A stretch of DNA of 64,000 bases. It comes from UBA1546 sp049302185 (GTDB lineage Bacteria > Nitrospirota > Thermodesulfovibrionia > Thermodesulfovibrionales > UBA1546). Under the pieces are notes generated by a model. That model saw only the letters and a program-made list of their open reading frames with translations, did no database searches and was not told the origin of the DNA. The DNA lies in NCBI GenBank assembly GCA_049302185.1, contig JBAQLV010000032.1, positions 1 through 64,000 of the forward strand, given 5' to 3'. Made by a program: the position numbers and the translations under genes. Positions 46,766 to 54,932 of this stretch are shown in pieces (position 1 is the first letter of the stretch; every line of letters starts with the position of its first letter).

Positions 46766-47862
46766 ACCTCTTACTCGTTGAACCCGATTTCCCAATCCCA
46801 GCGAAAAGCAAAAATCATTGTAATTTTCTTCCCATCGGTCTTTTGAAAATCGCTGCCTATCACAGAAAACAAGGCGATAAAGTTGAACTGCATAGAGGCA
46901 ATTTCTCGGCAAAAACGTATCCTAAAGAAATAAAGATAACTTCTCTGTTTACTTACTGGTCTCAACATGTAATGGACAGTGTGAGTTTTTACAAAAATCT
47001 TTATCCAAAAGCACATATTGAAGTCGGCGGTATCTATGCCTCTTTAATGCCCGAACATGCTAAACAGTCAAGATGTGATGATGTGCAGGTTGGCCTCTAC
47101 AGGAATGGGGTAGCTGAAGCATACGACCCAGCGTATGATTTGGTTGATGTAGATTACCAGATAATACACGCCTCAAGAGGATGCTTTAGGAGGTGCAACT
47201 TTTGTGGGACATGGAAGATAGAGCCAGATGTTACATACAAAAAAAGCATTAAAGACGAAATAAAGAAAAAGAATCTGGTCTTTTACGATAATAATTTAAT
47301 AGCAAACCCTCATATAAAAGATATACTTTCAGAAATAGCAGAATTCAAATTTCAAGATAACAGCAGAGTAAGCTGTGAGAGTCAAAGCGGCTTAGATGGA
47401 CGATTGCTAATTAATAATTCCGAAATAGCAACTTTATTGAAAAAGGCTCGTTTTGAACATCCCCGTATTGCATGGGACGGCCATTACAAAATCTGGCCTA
47501 AAATTAAAGAACAAATTCAAATTTTAAAAGATGTTGAATTCCAGTCTGAGGATATATTTATTTTCATGCTCTATAATCATGACTTCTCTTGCGAAGAAAT
47601 GAGAGCAAAACTCGATGCATGTCGAAGATGGAGAGTAAGAGTAATCGATTGCAGATTTAGACCTTTAGATAGCATTACAGATGGCTACAAACCTCGTGCG
47701 AAGGAGCAATCTGAAAAGGAATATTATATCCACAAAGGATGGACTGATAGGCAAGTTAGGACATTCAGGCGTGCAGTAAGAAGACAAAACATTGCAGTTA
47801 TGCTTAACCTTCCGAATGGAAGATACATTGAGGGCGTAGAAAGAAAATATATCCCCACCTAA
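46762..47862 (+). CDS. B12-binding-like radical SAM protein
   Basis: Starts with a Rossmann-like segment (L-L-L-V-E-P-D-F-P, F-L-P-I-G-L-L-K-I-A-A-Y) as in cobalamin-binding radical SAM enzymes. The cluster motif C141-x3-C145-x2-C148 follows (R-G-C-F-R-R-C-N-F-C-G-T), then V-F-Y-D-N-N-L and a variable C-terminus. At 366 residues it is short. No substrate is apparent. Coupled by ATGA to the ParB-like gene, it forms the third member of the PLD-ParB-SAM cassette. The composition is AT-rich. The usual partners of viperin-type defence SAM enzymes are absent. Confidence 0.78.
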   Translation: MNLLLVEPDFPIPAKSKNHCNFLPIGLLKIAAYHRKQGDKVELHRGNFSAKTYPKEIKITSLFTYWSQHVMDSVSFYKNLYPKAHIEVGGIYASLMPEHAKQSRCDDVQVGLYRNGVAEAYDPAYDLVDVDYQIIHASRGCFRRCNFCGTWKIEPDVTYKKSIKDEIKKKNLVFYDNNLIANPHIKDILSEIAEFKFQDNSRVSCESQSGLDGRLLINNSEIATLLKKARFEHPRIAWDGHYKIWPKIKEQIQILKDVEFQSEDIFIFMLYNHDFSCEEMRAKLDACRRWRVRVIDCRFRPLDSITDGYKPRAKEQSEKEYYIHKGWTDRQVRTFRRAVRRQNIAVMLNLPNGRYIEGVERKYIPT

Positions 47863-47906
47863 TTTTTCCCTGTGAGACTTATAGTCTATGGACAAACCCC
47901 GCCTTT

Positions 47907-47921
47907 TTGATCAATGATCAA
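47907..47921. promoter_or_regulatory. Palindrome TTGATCA-A-TGATCAA
   Basis: A perfect 7-bp inverted repeat with one central base, 15 bp upstream of the small gene at 47936 and next to its ribosome site. Possible operator. Confidence 0.4.
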
Positions 47922-47935
47922 GAAAAGGAGGTTAT

Positions 47936-48172
47936 ATGAAAAAAGAATTAAGAACTTTTATTTTTTATGAAATTGGCTCATCCTGCCGGACTGAATTTCT
48001 CATGAAAGACAAAGAATTTCAAAGTACAGAAGATGCGGTTGTCATTGGGATTGCAAAAGGTACAACCCCAAAGAACGCATTAAAAAACTTGAAACATGAA
48101 TCTCCATGGCTTAAAAACTATAAATTCGACAGCCTCGCTGCGCGGGAAACAGGCGAAGTTATTTTCATATAA
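47936..48172 (+). CDS. Small hypothetical protein
   Basis: Encodes 78 residues from an ATG with the excellent ribosome site AAGGAGG. The sequence alternates strands and helices (K-E-L-R-T-F-I-F-Y-E-I-G, then T-E-D-A-V-V-I-G-I-A-K-G-T-T-P-K-N-A-L-K-N-L) and has no signal or TM. I do not recognise it. The size, G-I-A-K-G-x-x-P..A-L segment and neighbouring TA genes would suit a HicB-like or orphan antitoxin, but this is a guess. Confidence 0.6.
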   Translation: MKKELRTFIFYEIGSSCRTEFLMKDKEFQSTEDAVVIGIAKGTTPKNALKNLKHESPWLKNYKFDSLAARETGEVIFI

Positions 48173-48177
48173 GCACA

Positions 48178-48291
48178 ACTGCAAGGCAACAGGCTTTTGG
48201 TCACAGACTCGTAGAGGTGAAGAAATCAAAACCCTACAACTTTCTCCTGATAATGCATGAGCATCTGTTTGTGTTTTGGAAAGGCAAATAG
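48178..48291 (+). pseudogene. Degenerate coding remnant (copy A)
   Basis: One frame reads C-K-A-T-G-F-W, and after a shift K-P-Y-N-F-L-L-I-M-H-E-H-L-F-V-F-W-K-stop. It is a close copy of 49145-49345 without the inserted element there. The H-E-x-L-F-V-F ending resembles C-termini of some DNA methyltransferases, but the match is weak. Confidence 0.45.
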
Positions 48292-48363
48292 CGCAATAGA
48301 ACAAAAGTCGAAAAGCAAAAACTTAACATCTAAAAACAGGTAAGAAGAATTCTGCGATAATAA

Positions 48364-48693
48364 TTACTTTGAAGATATTTTTACAGGGACGCCATTTTTT
48401 CTTATTTCGTAGATAAGAGGCAGCCATGTATCGTTTCTATAAGATTTGCTTGATATAGGAACAGGCTCTATACGCGGGTCTACCGTAGAAGCTATTTCGA
48501 AAAGCTTTGTGCCTTCCCTGTATCTGTTTTTTCCAAAATCAGGAGAAACTATCGCAATATCTATGTCGCTGAACTCGTGCGCCTTTCCCGAGATTCTTGA
48601 ACCATAAAGGATTGCCTTGGAAACCCTGATTTTATGTTTTTTGAGTTCCCTTATAAACTGCTGCGCCTTTTTTATAACTTTTCTTTCAACCAT
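48364..48693 (-). CDS. Minimal nucleotidyltransferase of a HEPN-MNT pair
   Basis: A 109-residue nucleotidyltransferase with L-Y-G-S-R-I-S-G-K-A-H-E-F-S-D-I-D-I-A-I (G-S-x10-D-x-D). Residues R-I-E-P-V-P-I hold the third acid. It overlaps the HEPN gene by 22 bp and is downstream of it, the reverse order to the MntA-HepT pair at 31.6-32.4 kb. It probably silences the HEPN protein by nucleotidylation. Confidence 0.85.
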   Translation of the reverse strand: MVERKVIKKAQQFIRELKKHKIRVSKAILYGSRISGKAHEFSDIDIAIVSPDFGKNRYREGTKLFEIASTVDPRIEPVPISSKSYRNDTWLPLIYEIRKNGVPVKISSK

Positions 48694-49112
48694 ACATATA
48701 CCTCTCTGATTTGTTCCAATTTCTTATCTGCGAATTTCTTTGTACACTTTTTATAGAATTTTTTCTGTTCATCGGGATATCTTGCTTCTATCTGGAATTC
48801 CATAAATCCTGCCAGCCGTTTAATTGTTTTTTGCGGCATGTCAAGCCCTGATTTTTCCGCCAATAGAGGCAATGAATGTGTATATGGAGCGTGTTTTCCG
48901 GTTGATTTTACAACAAGCGCTTTAAGTAGTTTTTCAATCGCAAGATGCCCCATAAATAAAGCATACGGGTATTTGCGTTTTTCAAACATAGCCTCGGCAA
49001 CTCCAATATCATATTCTGCTCCATTTAGCCAGTATTGGATTGTTTTTTGAACATTAAATTTTAACAAAAAAATTCTCCATTCAATATTGTCCGGTAGAGC
49101 TAATTTTACCAT
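48672..49112 (-). CDS. HEPN-domain protein (toxin partner)
   Basis: A 146-residue helical protein with the HEPN (PF05168-type) pattern Y-W-L-N-G-A-E-Y-D-I-G-V-A-E-A-M-F, then Y-A-L-F-M-G-H-L-A-I-E-K-L-L-K-A-L, T-G-K-H-A-P-Y-T-H-S-L and Y-P-D-E-Q at the end. The strict Rx4-6H is not obvious, as is usual for this branch. It begins the pair with the MNT gene. The first 20 residues may be over-extended, since the domain begins near K-T-I-Q-Y-W. Confidence 0.82.
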   Translation of the reverse strand: MVKLALPDNIEWRIFLLKFNVQKTIQYWLNGAEYDIGVAEAMFEKRKYPYALFMGHLAIEKLLKALVVKSTGKHAPYTHSLPLLAEKSGLDMPQKTIKRLAGFMEFQIEARYPDEQKKFYKKCTKKFADKKLEQIREVYVWLKEKL

Positions 49113-49556
49113 AATTTATAATAAAAAATATCATCAAGGTTCAGCCCAACTGCAAAGCAACGGGCTTCTGGGTTCACCCCGTTAGAAAAGCTGCAAGAGA
49201 AATTACCATCGATCAGCTATATGCCTTTACATCTTTTATTACCTACATCATGCTGTTCTGTTTCTAACGGGGTAAAGAAATCAAAGCTCTACAACTTTCT
49301 CCTGATAATGCACGAGCATTTGTTTGTGTTTCAGAAAAAAAGTGCCATAGTTCCATAGAATCAAAGTCCCATAGTTTTTTAAAATACAATAAAAAAGCTT
49401 CGGTGCTAAGGAACTTCGGGACTAAGGAACTTGGGAAGCGCGGAAGGGTAATAGAGCAGAAATGTAAAAGCGCTGGAACAGGGAAATGGAAGCTCGGATG
49501 TAGTTTTATCTATTGCCATCTTTAGGTTATAATGTAGCTAAGACAGAGGTGAAAAT
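49113..49556. other. Gene-free 444 bp of fragments and repeats
   Basis: Contains the second copy of the coding remnant (49145-49345), split by the MITE-like element, then low-complexity repeats (GCTAAGGAACTTCGG/ACTAAGGAACTTGGG at 49406-49435 and GAGCAGAAATGTAAAAG-type tracts). A TATAAT at 49528-49533 has no good -35. Confidence 0.7.
49176..49273. mobile_element. 98-bp MITE-like element with 13-bp terminal inverted repeats
   Basis: Perfect 13-bp ends ACCCCGTTAGAAA (49176-49188) and TTTCTAACGGGGT (49261-49273). The surrounding sequence (49145-49175 and 49274-49345) aligns to the copy at 48178-48291, which lacks the element, so its borders are defined by a near-empty site. The internal 70 bp encode nothing. 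Confidence 0.7.
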
Positions 49557-49670
49557 TTGAAAAAGCAGCCACTAAAACCAAACGGCAAAAATATCGAGAT
49601 TGCACTTGAGCTTCTCGAACTCTCCTTAACCCTGAAAAAATCGGTCAGAAAAGCAACCAAGAAAAAATAG
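49557..49670 (+). CDS. Possible 37-residue basic small protein
   Basis: A TTG start at 49557 with GAGGTG 5 bp before gives K-K-Q-P-L-K-P-N-G-K-N-I-E-I-A-L-E-L-L-E-L-S-L-T-L-K-K and a K/R/A-rich end. The helix is amphipathic. It ends 38 bp before rarA. Real translation is uncertain. Confidence 0.35.
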   Translation: MKKQPLKPNGKNIEIALELLELSLTLKKSVRKATKKK

Positions 49671-49707
49671 TGTCTATACTTGAATCTGTGATAGAAATTT
49701 AGTCTAT

Positions 49708-50946
49708 ATGAGCCTCTTTAATAAACATGAAAATATAAAAGACCCTCTTGCATACAGAATGTCTCCGAAGACATTGGATGAGTATGCAGGGCAGGAGCAT
49801 ATCATTGGAAAGGGAAAACTCCTTAGAAGGGCGATAGAGGCTGACAGAATCACATCCCTTATTCTTTACGGCCCGCCCGGCACAGGCAAAACAGCTTTGG
49901 CGCAGGTTATCGCCAATAAGACAAACGCACGTTTTGAGTGGCTGAATGCAGCAACAGTCGGGCTTGATGAACTGAGACGGGTTATCAAAAGAGCAAGAGA
50001 TGAAAAAAAGGCGGGCACAAGGACAATACTTTTTCTTGATGAGATTCACAGATTCAACAAGCTCCAGCAGGATGCGCTTCTGCCTGATGTGGAAGAAGGG
50101 AATATCACGCTCATAGCGGCAACAGTAGAAAACCCGTTCTTCTATGTCAACTCTGCGCTTCTTTCAAGGAGCCAGGTGTTTGAGCTGAAACCCCTTTTAA
50201 CAGAAGATATTCTTAAAATCCTGAACCGTGCATTATCTGATAAGGAAAGAGGCGTTGGGAATTTAAACATTTCTCCTGAGAAAGGAAGCCTCGAGCATAT
50301 CGCAAAAATGGCAGACGGAGATGCAAGAAAGGCGCTCTCAGCGCTTGAGATAGCTGCCCTCACAACACAGCCCGGTGAAAACGGAAAGATGATAATCACA
50401 AAAGAGATTGCAGAGGAATCCATCCAGAAAAAGGCGATAGTGTATGACAAAAAAGGCGACCAGCACTATGACACAATATCCGCATTCATAAAGAGCATGA
50501 GAGGCTCTGACCCTGATGCGGCGATATATTACCTTGCAAAGATGCTGTATGCAGGCGAAGACCCGCGCTTTATAGCAAGGCGCATAGTCATCTGCGCCGC
50601 AGAAGATGTAGGGCTTAAAGATCCGATGGCGCTGGTTCTTGCAATAGCGGCATTAAAGGCAATTGAGTTTGTAGGAATGCCTGAGGCGCGCATCCCCTTG
50701 GCAGAGGCGGTTATCTACATAGCCAATGCGCCCAAAGGCAATTCCGCTTACATGGCAATAGAGGAGGCGATGAAAGACATCGCAGAGGAAGAGACAATGG
50801 AAGTCCCTGACCATTTAAAAGGCAGTAATTATCCCGGCGCCAAAAAACTCGGGCATGGAACAGGATATAAATATCCCCATGATTATCCTGAAGGCAAAAT
50901 CGAGCAGGAATATCTGAAGAAGAAAAAGAAATACTACAAGCCGTAG
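49708..50946 (+). CDS. rarA: Replication-associated recombination protein A
   Basis: AAA+ ATPase of the RarA/MgsA/WRNIP1 family that acts at stalled forks with SSB. The 412 residues have R-M-S-P-K-T-L-D-E-Y-A-G-Q-E-H, Walker A G-P-P-G-T-G-K-T-A, Walker B L-F-L-D-E-I-H-R-F-N-K, sensor 1 A-A-T-V-E-N-P and the C-terminal tetramerisation domain with D-P-D-A-A-I-Y-Y-L-A-K-M-L and G-A-K-K-L-G-H-G-T-G-Y-K-Y-P-H-D. It borders the accessory island on the right. Confidence 0.95.
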   Translation: MSLFNKHENIKDPLAYRMSPKTLDEYAGQEHIIGKGKLLRRAIEADRITSLILYGPPGTGKTALAQVIANKTNARFEWLNAATVGLDELRRVIKRARDEKKAGTRTILFLDEIHRFNKLQQDALLPDVEEGNITLIAATVENPFFYVNSALLSRSQVFELKPLLTEDILKILNRALSDKERGVGNLNISPEKGSLEHIAKMADGDARKALSALEIAALTTQPGENGKMIITKEIAEESIQKKAIVYDKKGDQHYDTISAFIKSMRGSDPDAAIYYLAKMLYAGEDPRFIARRIVICAAEDVGLKDPMALVLAIAALKAIEFVGMPEARIPLAEAVIYIANAPKGNSAYMAIEEAMKDIAEEETMEVPDHLKGSNYPGAKKLGHGTGYKYPHDYPEGKIEQEYLKKKKKYYKP

Positions 50947-50948
50947 CA

Positions 50949-51290
50949 CTACCCCGGAGGCCAGTGCATGTGTCTTCCGCCAAGGATATGAAGGTGGATG
51001 TGAAATACAGTCTGGCCTGATTCAGGATTGCAGTTCATGACAAGCCTGAACCCCCTTTCAGCAATCCCCTTATCCTTTGCAATCTTATTTGCAACCTGAA
51101 AAAGGTGGCCTAAAAGTCCGTTATCTTCCTTCTTAAGATCAAGATTGGTTGAGATATGTTTTCTGGGTATGACTAAGGCATGCACAGGCGCCTGAGGATT
51201 AATGTCCTCAAAGGCGACGGCATACTCATCCTCGTAAATTATTTTTGCGGGTATTCTCTTATTTATAATCTCGCAGAATATACACGCCAT
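50949..51290 (-). CDS. HIT family hydrolase (Hint-like)
   Basis: A 113-residue histidine-triad protein. C-I-F-C-E-I-I at the start carries the zinc cysteines, and H-A-L-V-I-P-R-K-H-I binds the nucleotide. The triad is H-I-H-L-H-I-L-G-G-R (H-x-H-x-H). Hint enzymes hydrolyse adenosine phosphoramidates. The stop lies 2 bp from the rarA stop (convergent). Confidence 0.95.
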   Translation of the reverse strand: MACIFCEIINKRIPAKIIYEDEYAVAFEDINPQAPVHALVIPRKHISTNLDLKKEDNGLLGHLFQVANKIAKDKGIAERGFRLVMNCNPESGQTVFHIHLHILGGRHMHWPPG

Positions 51291-51420
51291 AAACCCTCCG
51301 CATTGTTTTCGTTAATTATACCATCTGATAACAGCAATTTTCCTGTTTCGGCGTTATCCTTGACTCTGATAATACTTAAAGTTTAAACTATTCATCCACT
51401 TAAACTTAAGGAGGTTTTTC

Positions 51421-52560
51421 ATGTTAAAACGTTACCTGTTAGCGCCGGGACCTACCCCTGTGCCTTCAGAGGTTCTTCTTGCGATGGCAATGCCGATTAT
51501 ACATCACCGTTCGCCTGATTTCATCCCTGTGCTTGATGCTGCAAAAAATGGACTGAAGTGGCTTTACCAGACAAAAAACGATGTGCTTATCCTATGCTCC
51601 ACAGGAACAGGCGGCATGGTAGGCGCTGTTAATAATTTTTTCAGCCCCGGAGATAAGGTTCTTACTGTAAACGGCGGTAAATTCGGCGAGCGATGGACAA
51701 AGATATGCAAGGCATACGGGCTTCAGGCAGAAGAGATTATTGTTGAGTGGGGATATGCGGTAAAACCTGAGACTATTGAGGCAAAATTAAAAAATGACCC
51801 GTCCATCAAAGGAGTGTTTGTACAGGCATCAGAAACATCAACAGGTGTTTATCATGATATAGAGGCGCTTGCCAAGATTGTAAGAAAATATGAAAACACA
51901 ATCCTTATTGTTGACGCCATATCAGCGATTGTGGCCCATGACCTCAGGATGGACGAATGGGGTATAGATGTAATGATAGGCGGCTCGCAGAAGGGTGTGA
52001 TGCTTCCGCCCGGACTTGCATTCGTAGGCATAAGTGAAAAGGCATGGAAGTTCTCAGAAAAGTCAAAGTGTCCGAGATTCTATTTCAATTTTAAAAAGGA
52101 GCGTGAAAACCTCGCAAAGAACCAGACAAACTTTACATCTCCCGTGACTCTGATTATAGGATTAAACGAAAGCATTAAACTGCTCCGGAAAGAAGGGCTT
52201 GAGAATGTATTCAAGCGGCATGAAAGGCTTGCAAATGCGACAAGGGCGGCTGTTAAGGCGCTGGGGCTTGAACTTTATCCCAAGGAATCTCCGAGCAATT
52301 CGGTGACTGCGGTATGCGCACCATCAGGCATTGACGGACAGGCGATTTATAAGAACCTGAGGGAGAAATACGGGATAACGGCAGCAGGCGGGCAGGACCA
52401 TGTCAAGGGAAAGATATTCAGGATTGCGCATCTCGGCTATGCCGACACCTTTGATGTCATTATTGCGATTGCAGGCTTAGAAATGGTGTTGAAAGGGATG
52501 GGGCATCCGGTAAAGCTCGGAGCGGGCGTTGCCGCGGCAGAAGAACTGCTGATGAAGTAA
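51421..52560 (+). CDS. Class V aminotransferase (alanine/serine-glyoxylate type)
   Basis: PLP enzyme of 379 residues. It begins Y-L-L-A-P-G-P-T-P-V-P and H-H-R-S-P-D-F, with G-T-G-G-M near the phosphate, V-D-A-I-S-A-I (PLP ring aspartate) and the Schiff-base K191 in G-G-S-Q-K-G-V-M-L-P-P-G. This matches the alanine-glyoxylate/serine-glyoxylate/(S)-ureidoglycine-glyoxylate transaminase group. The exact amino donor is not predictable. In anaerobes it often feeds serine synthesis. AGGAGG precedes the ATG. It stands alone. Confidence 0.9.
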   Translation: MLKRYLLAPGPTPVPSEVLLAMAMPIIHHRSPDFIPVLDAAKNGLKWLYQTKNDVLILCSTGTGGMVGAVNNFFSPGDKVLTVNGGKFGERWTKICKAYGLQAEEIIVEWGYAVKPETIEAKLKNDPSIKGVFVQASETSTGVYHDIEALAKIVRKYENTILIVDAISAIVAHDLRMDEWGIDVMIGGSQKGVMLPPGLAFVGISEKAWKFSEKSKCPRFYFNFKKERENLAKNQTNFTSPVTLIIGLNESIKLLRKEGLENVFKRHERLANATRAAVKALGLELYPKESPSNSVTAVCAPSGIDGQAIYKNLREKYGITAAGGQDHVKGKIFRIAHLGYADTFDVIIAIAGLEMVLKGMGHPVKLGAGVAAAEELLMK

Positions 52561-53054
52561 AAGGCAGTTGACAAAATGTTCGGCAGACATGGGTGACAGG
52601 AGGCTGTGCCTGTCTTTCGGCAATATTAAACTACCCTTGTAAAAGTGCAAAAGTTAGTACTACATATTAAGCTGTTACAATTTCTCAGGTGGGGCTATCC
52701 GCTTCACTTTGTTGCGACTTCAGCCCCTATTCTGACAGACCCGTGAATCTTGCCTCAATCCAGACACAGCCTCCTATCACATTTTACCATCCATACCTCT
52801 CATGGCAGGCATGTGTGAAGAAAAAGCCTTACGGCAGCACCTTAGTGAGACATCCATGGTAATAATGAAGTATTCATATTTGAATCCCAATGGATTTAAA
52901 GAACCCATATAACAAAATCCCGCTGCGTCGTAAGCCCCGTTTAGAAAACATGGGGCATCCCTATTTAAGCCTAAAAAAATACATTAAATCACACATAAGT
53001 AAAGATTAGATGATAAAATAGTAAATATTATTCGGAAGGGAGGGCTGACGGACA
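52561..53054. other. Gene-free 494 bp with inverted repeats
   Basis: A TGACAGGAGGCTGTGCCTGTC segment at about 52591-52612 recurs inverted as GACACAGCCTCCTATCACA at about 52762-52780, suggesting ends of a degenerate mobile element. At 52920-52962 is a left half of the ACCCCGTTTAGAAA MITE-like repeat, nearly identical to 31438-31480. No open frame of note and no transposase motif were seen. Confidence 0.55.
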
Positions 53055-54056
53055 TTGAGAGGGCTTAGGAAAAGGCTGATATTCGCTCTGATATTTATAA
53101 CCTGCGTGGTAATTGCCGGTTCTGCAGGATATATGCTCATAGAAGGGTGGAGCTGCATGGATTCTCTTTACATGACAATCATAACCATTGCAAGCGTCGG
53201 CTACAAGGAAATCCACGACCTGTCTCCGAATGGAAGAATTTTCACCATTATTCTTATAATAAGCAGTGTGGGCAGTGTGACTTATGCGCTTACTACAATT
53301 GCAAAGATTATAGTAGAGGGCGAAATTCAAGAAATATTCGGGAGGAAGAAATTGGAAAAAAGGATTAAAGAATTGAAAAACCATTATATTATCTGCGGCT
53401 ACGGCAGAATGGGCAGGATAATATGCAGGGAACTAAAGGGGAAAAACATAAAATTTGGCGTGATTGAAAAAGAGCCTAACACATTTAAAGCCGACGAAGA
53501 AACTATTATACTTAAAGGAGACGCCACAAAAGATGAACTTTTAAAAGAGATGGGGATAGAAAAGGCAAAGGGGCTTATATCAGTGCTTCCGACCGACGCT
53601 GAAAACCTTTTTGTGGTTCTGAGCGCCAGAGAATTGAACCCCAATCTGTTCATTGTCGCGCGGGCAGGGGAAGAAGGCTCAGAGCAGAAATTGCTCAGGG
53701 CAGGCGCTGACAGGGTTGTCTCGCCGTATCATATCGGAGGACTCAGGATAGCGCATACGGTGTTAAAGCCTGCTGTTGTGGACTTTATAGAATTCGCAAC
53801 AAAAAGCGGTAACATTGACCTTCAGATGGAGGAAATAACCGTCCAGAACAACTCTAAACTGGCAGGACTTTCGCTTGATGAATGCGGTATCGGCAGGGAT
53901 TTGGGCATCATAGTTGTGGCAATCAAAAAGGCAAGCGGTGATATGAAGTTCAATCCCACCTTCAGGACTGCCATTAAGGCAGGTGATACATTGATAGCAC
54001 TTGGTGAAATACCGAAACTTAAAACACTCGAAGACATGGCAACGGTTAAGGGATAG
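53055..54056 (+). CDS. TrkA-type potassium channel with RCK domain
   Basis: A 333-residue protein: TM1 (about 8-28), pore helix and filter A-S-V-G-Y-K-E-I in place of T-V-G-Y-G-D, TM2 (about 60-82), then TrkA-N/RCK (C-G-Y-G-R-M-G-R near 115, with E-K-E-P as the NAD-binding acid) and a TrkA-C domain (Q-M-E-E-I-T-V onward). Such proteins gate K+ by ligand binding in the RCK ring. Start is TTG 53055 with GGAGGG about 13 bp upstream. The non-canonical filter makes ion selectivity uncertain. The 3' end overlaps the TauE fragment on the other strand by 11 bp. Confidence 0.87.
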   Translation: MRGLRKRLIFALIFITCVVIAGSAGYMLIEGWSCMDSLYMTIITIASVGYKEIHDLSPNGRIFTIILIISSVGSVTYALTTIAKIIVEGEIQEIFGRKKLEKRIKELKNHYIICGYGRMGRIICRELKGKNIKFGVIEKEPNTFKADEETIILKGDATKDELLKEMGIEKAKGLISVLPTDAENLFVVLSARELNPNLFIVARAGEEGSEQKLLRAGADRVVSPYHIGGLRIAHTVLKPAVVDFIEFATKSGNIDLQMEEITVQNNSKLAGLSLDECGIGRDLGIIVVAIKKASGDMKFNPTFRTAIKAGDTLIALGEIPKLKTLEDMATVKG

Positions 54057-54441
54057 CTCTCTTACGGTGCGCAAAATCAGAAATGTTATAAACTCGCTTG
54101 TTAAGTGTGTTGAAGAAGCCAGGGGCGGGGAATATCAGAGCTATGCCGAGTAAAATCTTTACGACTGAAGAATCCATCCTGCCCTGCAAAAATGCGCCAA
54201 TGAAAGCCCCTATCAGTGTTAAAGCGCCGAAGCGTTTTAAAATATCAATACTTATATGCCTGCTGAATAGGGAAACCTTTAGGAGATTGTTTGAGAGATG
54301 CACAACAGCCACTATTAGTATGGCAATTTTTACATCGTAAAATATGAGAAAGACAGGAGTGAGTATTGTCGCCAGTCCGAACCCTGTCATGAGTGTCAGT
54401 AACGCTGATAAAAACGGATTTAAAATGCTTATATCAGTCAT
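54046..54441 (-). pseudogene. Half-length TauE/SafE permease (likely truncated)
   Basis: About 131 residues with four TM helices. F-L-S-A-L-L-T-L-M-T-G-F-G-L-A-T and V-V-H-L-S-N-N-L-L-K-V are typical of the first half of TauE/SafE (DUF81) exporters, which normally have eight TM and 250 residues. The frame then passes into A-H-R-K-R-A-I-P and ends inside the channel gene. I take the ATG at 54439-54441, with AGGAG upstream. It could be a genuine short form working as a dimer, but 3' deletion fits better. Confidence 0.6.
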
Positions 54442-54525
54442 TGTCGTCTCCTGCAGCAAATATAATGATAATTTAGATACCCACAGGCAAACCCGTGGAA
54501 CTCTGATACCGTGTTAGTCCTAAGC

Positions 54526-54930
54526 TTATTTTAATGGTATCAGCTTCGCATGCGCCTCGGCGATTATGGAGCCGTCTTCCTTCTTTAAAAGACATGAATA
54601 TGCCTCAATAAGTTTTGCGCCTCTTTTTGTTATCTCTGCCCTTACGATTGTTTCTTCATCCGCCATCAGAGGTTTCTTGAATCTTATATTTATTTCGGCA
54701 GTTACTGGTTTTATGCCTTCGGCTATAGCAGCCTGTATCATTGCCTCATCAAGCACGGTTGTTATAATCCCGCCGTGCGTTATATCCCTATATCCCTGAT
54801 GTATCTTTGAGGGTGTGAATTCGGATGTGAGTTTGCCGTTGGAATAATTAAAGGACAGCTTTAACCCGCAGGGATTTTCCCTGCCGCAGGCAAAACAGTA
54901 GTTGTCATCTTCAAGTTTTATTGAATGCAT
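54526..54930 (-). CDS. Hotdog-fold thioesterase (PaaI-like)
   Basis: A 134-residue single hotdog domain. N-Y-C-F-A-C-G-x-x-N-P-C-G-L-K-L opens it, then I-T-H-G-G-I-I-T-T-V-L-D-E-A-M (catalytic H-G-G and D/E) and the strand V-T-A-E-I-N-I-R-F-K-K-P. These enzymes cleave acyl-CoA. The substrate is not known. It follows selA by 2 bp on the same strand and may be co-transcribed. Confidence 0.87.
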   Translation of the reverse strand: MHSIKLEDDNYCFACGRENPCGLKLSFNYSNGKLTSEFTPSKIHQGYRDITHGGIITTVLDEAMIQAAIAEGIKPVTAEINIRFKKPLMADEETIVRAEITKRGAKLIEAYSCLLKKEDGSIIAEAHAKLIPLK

Positions 54931-54932
54931 TT

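Noticed and set aside
48178..48291. Intact DNA methyltransferase gene
   Set aside because: Only a few dozen residues can be read, with a frameshift. The H-E-x-L-F-V-F ending is suggestive but too short to assign.
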